A stretch of DNA of 24,776 nt from Oehlia diaphana (Eukaryota > Glomeromycota > Glomeromycetes > Glomerales > Glomeraceae): contig QZLH01000357.1 in assembly GCA_003833135.1 (NCBI GenBank), positions 31,728-56,503 of the forward strand. Reading direction: 5' to 3'. A model generated the notes under the pieces. The model had not been told where the DNA came from and did no database searches. It saw nothing but the letters and a program-made list of their open reading frames with translations. The translations under genes and the position numbers were made by a program. This document shows positions 19,577-24,776 of the stretch, piece after piece (position 1 is the stretch's first letter; every line of letters starts with the position of its first letter).

Positions 19577-21390
19577 AAGCATTTGAGATATATTCAAAAG
19601 CAGCTGAAAAAGATTATTTGATAGCTCAAAATAATCTTGGATTACTATATGAATATGGTGAAGGAACAGAAAAAAACTTAGAGAAAGCTATTTATTGGTA
19701 TAGTAAGGCAGCTAGAAAGGGTGAAGCAGCAGCAAATTATAACTTGGGACAATGTTATAAATTAGGTAATGGAGTAGAAAAAGATGAAATTAAAGCTTTT
19801 GAATATTATAAACAATCAGCTGAATCAGGATATTTAGATGCTCAGTTTCAACTTGGATATTGTTATGATAATGGAATTGGAACTGAAATTGATAAAAGAA
19901 TGGCAATAGAATTATATGAAGAAGCAGCTGAAAAAGAACATGTTGTGGCTCAAAATAATCTTGGATTATTATATGAATATGATGAAACAGAAAAAAACTT
20001 AGAAAAAGCTATTTATTGGTATAATAAAGCTGCAGAGAATGGAAATGAAGTAGCACAATATAATTTGGGTTTATGTTATGAATTTGGAAAAGAAGTTGAA
20101 AAAAATGAAATTAAAGCTTTTAAATACTATGAAAAATCGGCCGAAAAAGGTTGTTTAAAAGCCCAATTACGACTTGGATATTGTTATCGTTGTGGAGTCG
20201 GTACTGAAATTAATAAAATAAGGGCGTTAGAATTTTATAGTATAGCAGCTGAAAAAGGAGATGGTGGCGCACAAGTTAATCTTGGTTATTTATATGATTG
20301 TGGCCAAGGAGTTAAAAAGGACCAAAAAAAGGCTATTTATTGGTATGATAAAGCTGCCGAAAATGGAAATGAAGTAGCACAATATAATTTGGGTTTATGT
20401 TATGAATTTGGAAGAGGATTTAAAAAAAATGAAATTAAAGCTTTTGAATACTATAAAAAATTGGCTGAAAAAGGATGTTTAAAAGCTCAATTACGACTTG
20501 GATGTTGTTATAATTATGGAACCGGTACTGAAATTAATAAAATAAAGGCGTTCGAATTTTATAGTATAGCAGCTGAAAAAGGAGATGGTGATGCACAAGT
20601 TAATCTTGGTTATTTATATGATTTTGGCCAAGGAGTAAAAAAGGACCGAAAAAAAGCTATTTATTGGTATCAAAAGGCAGCAATGAATGGAAATTCTACT
20701 GCATTGTATAATTTAGGTGAAGCTTATGAATTAGGAAATGGGGTTGAAAAAGACGAAATCAAAGCATTTGAATATTACAAAATGTCTGCTCAGAATGGTT
20801 ATTTTAATGAAAAATTTTACCTCGGATATTGTTATGTAAATGGAATAGGAACTGAAGTTAATAAAGCAAAGGGTTTTGAGTTATATAATGAAGCAGCTGG
20901 TAAAAAGAATAATAATGAACAAAATGGTCTTAGTAACGATATGAATATTATCAATGAGTTAGATAATGTTTGTTATTGGTACCATAAAGCAGCAGAAAAT
21001 GACAATAAAGTTGCATTATATAAATTAGGTGAATTTTATGAATTAGGGAAGGGTGTTAATGAAAATGAAGTTAGAGCATTTGAATTTTATAAAAAATCAG
21101 CTAATCTAGGATTTGTAGATGCTCAATATAAACTTGGATGTATTTATGAACATGGAATTGAAATTGATAATAATAAAGAAGAGGCTATTAATTTCTATAA
21201 AATGGCTGCACAAGGAGGGAATGTTGAAGCACAAAAACGTCTTGTATCATTATATGAAAAAGGTGAAGGTATGCAAAAAGACATCAATGGTGCTATTTAT
21301 TGGTATGAAAAGGTTATAGAAAATGGACATCACGAAGTTAAAGAAAATCTGGATAATCTTTTAAATCAGCAAAAAAGTGAAATAAGTTAG
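19564..21390 (+). pseudogene. Continuation of the Sel1-repeat array, out of frame after a one-base deletion
   Basis: From 19564 a frame reads [16 protein letters not shown] and then about 15 further Sel1-like repeats of about 36 residues each (pattern A-x-x-x-LG-x-x-Y-x-x-G-x-G, then a Lys-rich turn, then AIYWY or AFEYY) to TAG at 21388-21390. The frame up to 19573 holds the first half of the same repeat (CYYLGVGT), and the junction is one base shorter than its sister repeats, so this is the C-terminal part of the kinase gene rather than a separate gene. There is no ATG in a suitable context at its start. Intact, it would form a long superhelical scaffold. One repeat (about 20911-20985) is degraded and Asn-rich, and repeat 4 lacks one residue in the turn. 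Confidence 0.8.
19624..21390 (+). repeat. Higher-order Sel1 array: three-repeat (324-bp) unit repeated about five times
   Basis: Sel1 repeats come in a fixed order of three types. Type A ends in AIYWY, type B has EIKAFEYY, and type C has GTEIxK followed by an EFY or ELY helix. The order A-B-C recurs at least five times with a 324-bp period; for example, blocks starting at 20041 and 20365 are nearly identical over a full unit, and AQNNLGLLYEY recurs at 19624 and 19948. This indicates growth by duplication of three-repeat units, probably through unequal crossing over. Confidence 0.85.
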
Positions 21391-22082
21391 TTAGGATTTT
21401 TGTCCAATTTCTTTTTGAATTTTACGGCAGTTTATTCTTTGTTTCATGACTGTTATATTTTATATAATTGAATTCAGTCGAAAATTAGAACTCGTTTATC
21501 AAAATGAACATTTATCAATGCTGACTCAATTTATTCCCATAGACTGACAATTTTACTTCATGAATAATAATAACAGAGTAAAATAATTAGGTCTTAAAAT
21601 TTAAATTAGATGGGATAGTAATTAAAAATATGATAATGATTTATTTTAGTGAATTATTATTAGTAGTACTAAGAATATAAATAAATATTGACATTTAATT
21701 AATGTTTTCTAATTCTAAATATAACTATTTCTTAACAATAATGAAATTAAGATATTTAATATTTGGATATTTTGATAAATAAAAGCCTGAATTAGTAATA
21801 TAATCAATTTTCATTTCAACGTTAATTAAGCTTGTTAAAGATTTGACTGGAATATTAGAAATTGTAATAAAGGTAAAGATAATTCTCCGAAGATACCATG
21901 GTTAATTATTGGTATTAGGATTGGAATCGATAATCGAATCAAAATCGAATCTCATTTGTTGAAGAGAAAATTGAAATTATGCAAAAAAATTAATTTAGCA
22001 TTGCATCCAATGATTTAAAATAATTTCAAAAAAGAAAAATTATTCGATAATGGCCTTCAAAAAACTTAAAAATGACGAAATA
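21391..22082. other. 3' flank of the kinase-Sel1 gene, intergenic
   Basis: AT-rich DNA with short AATAAA-like strings at 21679 and 21778 that could serve for polyadenylation. No gene or repeat boundary is supported. Confidence 0.55.
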
Positions 22083-22168
22083 TACGGTGTACCGTTTGAA
22101 CGAAAGTGCCAAAATTTCGAAAATTGATTTTTCGAATTTTTGAATTTTCGTTCAAACGGTACACCGTA
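22083..22168. repeat. Long hairpin with a perfect 23-bp inverted repeat
   Basis: The 23 nt at 22083-22105 (ending in GTTTGAACGAAA) are the exact complement of 22146-22168. The 40 nt between also pair imperfectly (a CAAAATTTCGAAAA-like block on the left against its counterpart on the right), so the 86 nt could fold almost end to end with a loop of about 5 nt. The stem contains ACGGT-GT-ACCGT, itself nearly palindromic. It may be a tiny MITE, or a precursor of small RNAs if transcribed. It lies outside any gene. Confidence 0.8.
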
Positions 22169-22312
22169 GAAATGATCGGCTTGGTAATTAAATTTGCTGA
22201 ATTCCCTAACTTACTTTTTACATGAAATTTAAATTGGGAAGAAGCCCTAGTGTTATCACCTAGAACTAGATATCATGAATTTTCTGCAAAATCGAGAGTT
22301 CAAAATAAAATT

Positions 22313-22313
<1 letters not shown>
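22169..22313. other. Short unique stretch between the hairpin and the poly-A run
   Basis: No ORF or repeat is recognised. The stretch could be the body of a small retroposed sequence ending in the A tail at 22314, but no known family is identified. Confidence 0.3.

Positions 22314-22379
<66 letters not shown>
22314..22379 (+). repeat. Homopolymer of 66 A
   Basis: An uninterrupted run of 66 adenines. This length is far above the other A runs here. It fits the 3' tail of a recently retroposed RNA on the + strand or an expanded microsatellite. Its exact length is likely to be unreliable in sequencing. Confidence 0.9.
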
Positions 22380-22384
<5 letters not shown>

Positions 22385-23732
22385 GTATAAATGACTATGG
22401 GAATATGGATAATAAATAATATTTTACAATTACATAATTATTACTAATAACTAAATTACGTAAAGGACTACGTAAATATTCTAAAACTTTCTTTACTAAT
22501 GATTACAAATTATTAATGGAAAATCAGCCAATGTCTTAAGGTGTCGGAATAAATAATTCTATAATTAAAATCAATACAATCAAATAGTATACTTTATAAC
22601 TTACAATCTAAAATAAATCAACAATTATTTTTAATAATAATATTAACTGTTACGCAATTTTTTCGGTAATACAGTTGACCTTATATACTAAGTGTAAGAA
22701 AATGGGCACAAGAAAGAATGGTCGTTGTTTATATATGACATCATTGCGTCAACGAAATATATTTAATTATAAAGATTTTTTTATTTATGTTAATTTCTGG
22801 GCCTCCGCCTTGATGTTGCGTATGAGGCTATTTATTCTTACTGTTATCTGGATAGTATGGTATCGTTCTACGAAAAAATTTCAAAATCATGCCAGAAAAA
22901 CTCATTACAGGTCATAACTGGCAAGGAAATCTCGATTATGCAATAGAATGCGACTTTAAGCAGGGTTTCCACAGACTACTAAAAAAAAAAGATGAAATGT
23001 AATAAAATTAGTTAATAATACAATCCTATAATTCCAAATTATTCTAATTATTAAATATTTCCGTCCAATTTAGTGATCAAAGAAGCAAATTAATCAATTA
23101 ATTAATTCGTTGACATTAAAATTAAAAGCAGTAAATTACTAAACAATATTGTATTCATTAAATTTTTACAAATCTCATGAAAACTTTATATTTATGTTAA
23201 TATTTTAATACAAATAACAAGTAAACCTGAACATTCACTCCTATGATAAATTATAACAGAAAAATAAATGGATCCTGATCACAAAATGTCAAACCTAAAG
23301 AAAATATTCATGCACAAATTTTATACTTTGGTACTTCCGTACTTGTTAGCCGCTTTTATAAAAAATAGTACCTAGGTTGTACGACGTGGACGACAGTCAG
23401 GATAGGTATATAAAATAATAAGTAACGTGTATATAAAAACAATGAGATGTGTATATAAAAATAACAAGAATTAAATATTATAAAAGTATAAGAAATGGAA
23501 ACTAATAAAAATTACGTGACTATTCATATGAAATGTGAATGTATACCAATTCATAAGTCATTTACTATATTCATAATTAAAAGAAATATTTAATTATTAC
23601 ATTAAAATACAGTATCTCTATAATTTTAAAATAAGTTAGATTATTTATTTAAAAGATCTTTTTTCATTATTCATAAAATTATATGATTTTCAGTCTAGAA
23701 GAGGGAATAAATTCGGAATTATGTAGAAGTTA
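22380..23732. other. Intergenic, no confirmed gene
   Basis: AT-rich DNA. A 50-codon stretch at 22794-22946 reads like protein (EAIYSYCYLDSMVSFYEKIS) but has no start codon ahead of it and is flanked by stops. A Lys/Arg-rich ATG frame at 22702-22917 overlaps it. Either could be a fragment of a decayed gene; neither can be named. Confidence 0.4.
23406..23460. repeat. Three GTATATAAAA motifs at about 22-bp spacing
   Basis: GTATATAAAA starts at 23406, 23429 and 23451, in a loose tandem array. Each copy resembles a TATA box, but no gene starts downstream, so this is best treated as a small tandem repeat. Confidence 0.5.
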
Positions 23733-23734
23733 TA

Positions 23735-23920
23735 CAGTCGACCTCCCATATAGTCACCTCCTATCTAATCACATCCTCCCATATAAGCACATTTGCATTG
23801 GCCCAAATTACTAATAAATATATTAAAAATACCTCCTCTTTAGTCACATAATATAGTATTTTTATAATCACATCATTTTTTTTTGGTCCTGAGAGGTGTG
23901 CTTATATGGGAGGTTGACTG
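23735..23920. mobile_element. MITE of pogo/Tigger (Tc1-mariner) type with TA target duplications
   Basis: The termini CAGTCGACCTCCCATATA (23735-23752) and the complement of the right end (CAGTCAACCTCCCATATA, at 23903-23920) match with one difference. TA dinucleotides flank both sides (23733-23734 and 23921-23922), the target duplication of Tc1/mariner elements, and CAGT...GACC ends fit the pogo/Tigger group. The 186-bp element encodes nothing. Its left half carries repeats of a CCTCC(C/T)AT(A/C)TA(A/G)(T/G)CAC unit, a likely cluster of transposase-binding subterminal sites. Confidence 0.85.
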
Positions 23921-23922
23921 TA

Positions 23923-24776
23923 ACTGAAATTGTTTAAATTAAAAATATTCAATATTTTATTTATGAATTGATTTATTTAAGGAAACCATTTTGATTTTTG
24001 GTGATTTACTTTTTATTTTTATGGAAGTTGCTTAAGTTGATTTTTTAGTTGTAATTGAGTTGAACATTTTAATAAAATTAAAATAAAAAATAATCAATTT
24101 TTGCTTTTAATTTATTTTTATTATTTAATTTGCATGCTTTTATTTTTATAAGCGATTTAAGAAAAAATATATATAATAATTTTAATTAATGATGAGAGTA
24201 CATATTGCTTAGTCATGATTTAATTTTTACGAACTATACAGTAGGTATCAGATAGACAATATCGGAACAAAAACTTATAAGTTACGTGATCAATTTACAG
24301 AAATATAATATAATAACTCATTTATTATATAATAAATTTTAATATATTTTTTTTTTCTTTTTTTTCGACATTATTACTATTAGAAAGCACGGTATTGAAA
24401 ACATTCTCATGATTTTTTTTTCTTTTTTTTGTATTTCGTTTAAAATACAAATTGGGCCTGAACCGGTCTGGAATTAATAATTAACCAGCCTGAGCCGGGA
24501 GCCCTGGGTTTTAAGAACTTAATTTTAGCTTTATAATTACTTAAATATAAATAAACATGTAGTGTAGGATTGGCTATGTAGTGTTGGTTAAACATCACAT
24601 ATAAAAGAGTCACATGATCATACGTGTGCACAATAGATCGGTTTAGACCTTTCCTTATTTGGGGGACCGTTAAAGCAGGGTAGAATCACGTGACTTTCGA
24701 GATTTTTCTTTTTTTTAAATAAAACTCTTTATTATATATAAAACCTTCCAAATAAACATATACTAAGTGCATTTTG
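23923..24776. other. Intergenic, no gene; GC-richer patch near 24460-24510
   Basis: Mostly AT-rich. The patch at about 24450-24510 has a GCCTGAACCGG block and a related GCCTGAGCCGGG block, and resembles the GC-rich core of the element at 9480-9638 (CTGAGCCGGG in both), so it may be another transposon scrap. E-box-like CACGTG occurs at about 24688. No coding region is supported. Confidence 0.5.

Noticed and set aside
19560..19580. A tiny intron (GTAATAAATTAAAAG) explaining the frame change
   Set aside because: It is only 15 nt, and removing it does not restore the repeat reading frame.
19564..21390. A separate stand-alone Sel1-repeat gene
   Set aside because: There is no start codon in context, and its first repeat completes the half repeat of the upstream frame, so it is the tail of the kinase gene.
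22702..22917. Open frame encoding a Lys/Arg-rich peptide with a hydrophobic middle
   Set aside because: Short, with no family resemblance; another frame over the same DNA (22794-22946) looks equally protein-like, so neither is secure.
23406..23460. Triple TATA-like motif as a real promoter
   Set aside because: No coding region follows on either strand within a reasonable distance.
1..24776. CRISPR array, prokaryotic operon, tRNA or rRNA genes
   Set aside because: No regularly spaced repeats, Shine-Dalgarno sites or RNA-gene consensus boxes were found; introns and a LINE show a eukaryote.

Overview
The window looks like a piece of a very AT-rich, repeat-laden early-diverging fungal genome, most likely an arbuscular mycorrhizal fungus (Rhizophagus / Glomeromycotina). 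I infer this from the short AT-rich introns (67-79 nt), the TKL-like protein kinase fused to Sel1-like repeats (a hugely expanded combination in Rhizophagus), the long non-LTR retrotransposon and the many poly-A/poly-T tracts. No database search was possible.

Layout. (1) Positions 1-8564 hold a nearly complete non-LTR (LINE) retrotransposon on the + strand. ORF1 has a CCHC knuckle and a coiled coil. A second frame encodes AP endonuclease, reverse transcriptase, RNase H and a terminal zinc knuckle, and a single in-frame TGA separates the endonuclease from the RT. The element ends in an AAAT microsatellite tail. (2) Immediately after it, 8583-9436 is a relic of a different LINE-like family, with its own A/T-rich tail. 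A second, longer relic of that family lies at about 14922-16563, and the two share a conserved 3' block. (3) Positions 9437-11900 are non-coding, with one short hAT-like inverted-repeat element (9480-9638) and a direct repeat just upstream of the next gene. (4) Positions 11938-12504 encode a secreted protein whose mature N-terminus is predicted to be His-Gly, with the layout of a copper lytic polysaccharide monooxygenase-like (LPMO-like) protein. (5) Positions 12505-17566 are mostly intergenic and repeat relics, including an inverted-repeat element (14446-14674) and a foldback sequence (17268-17358).

(6) Positions 17567-21390 hold one four-exon kinase-Sel1 gene. It is broken by what looks like a one-base deletion near 19562, inside a Sel1 repeat. 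The intact part would give a 595-residue kinase with about four Sel1 repeats; a further 15 or so repeats lie downstream in the other frame. The Sel1 region is a regular three-repeat (324 bp) higher-order array. (7) Positions 21391-24776 contain no convincing gene. They hold a near-perfect hairpin (22083-22168), a 66-base A run and a pogo/Tigger-type MITE with TA target duplications (23735-23920).

The genes are not a functional cluster: two unrelated host genes (a secreted LPMO-like protein and a decayed signalling-type kinase-Sel1 gene) sit between transposons. I do not see a clearly new multi-gene system. The most interesting points are the single-stop LINE, the LPMO-like protein, the frameshifted triad-structured Sel1 array and the 86-nt hairpin.
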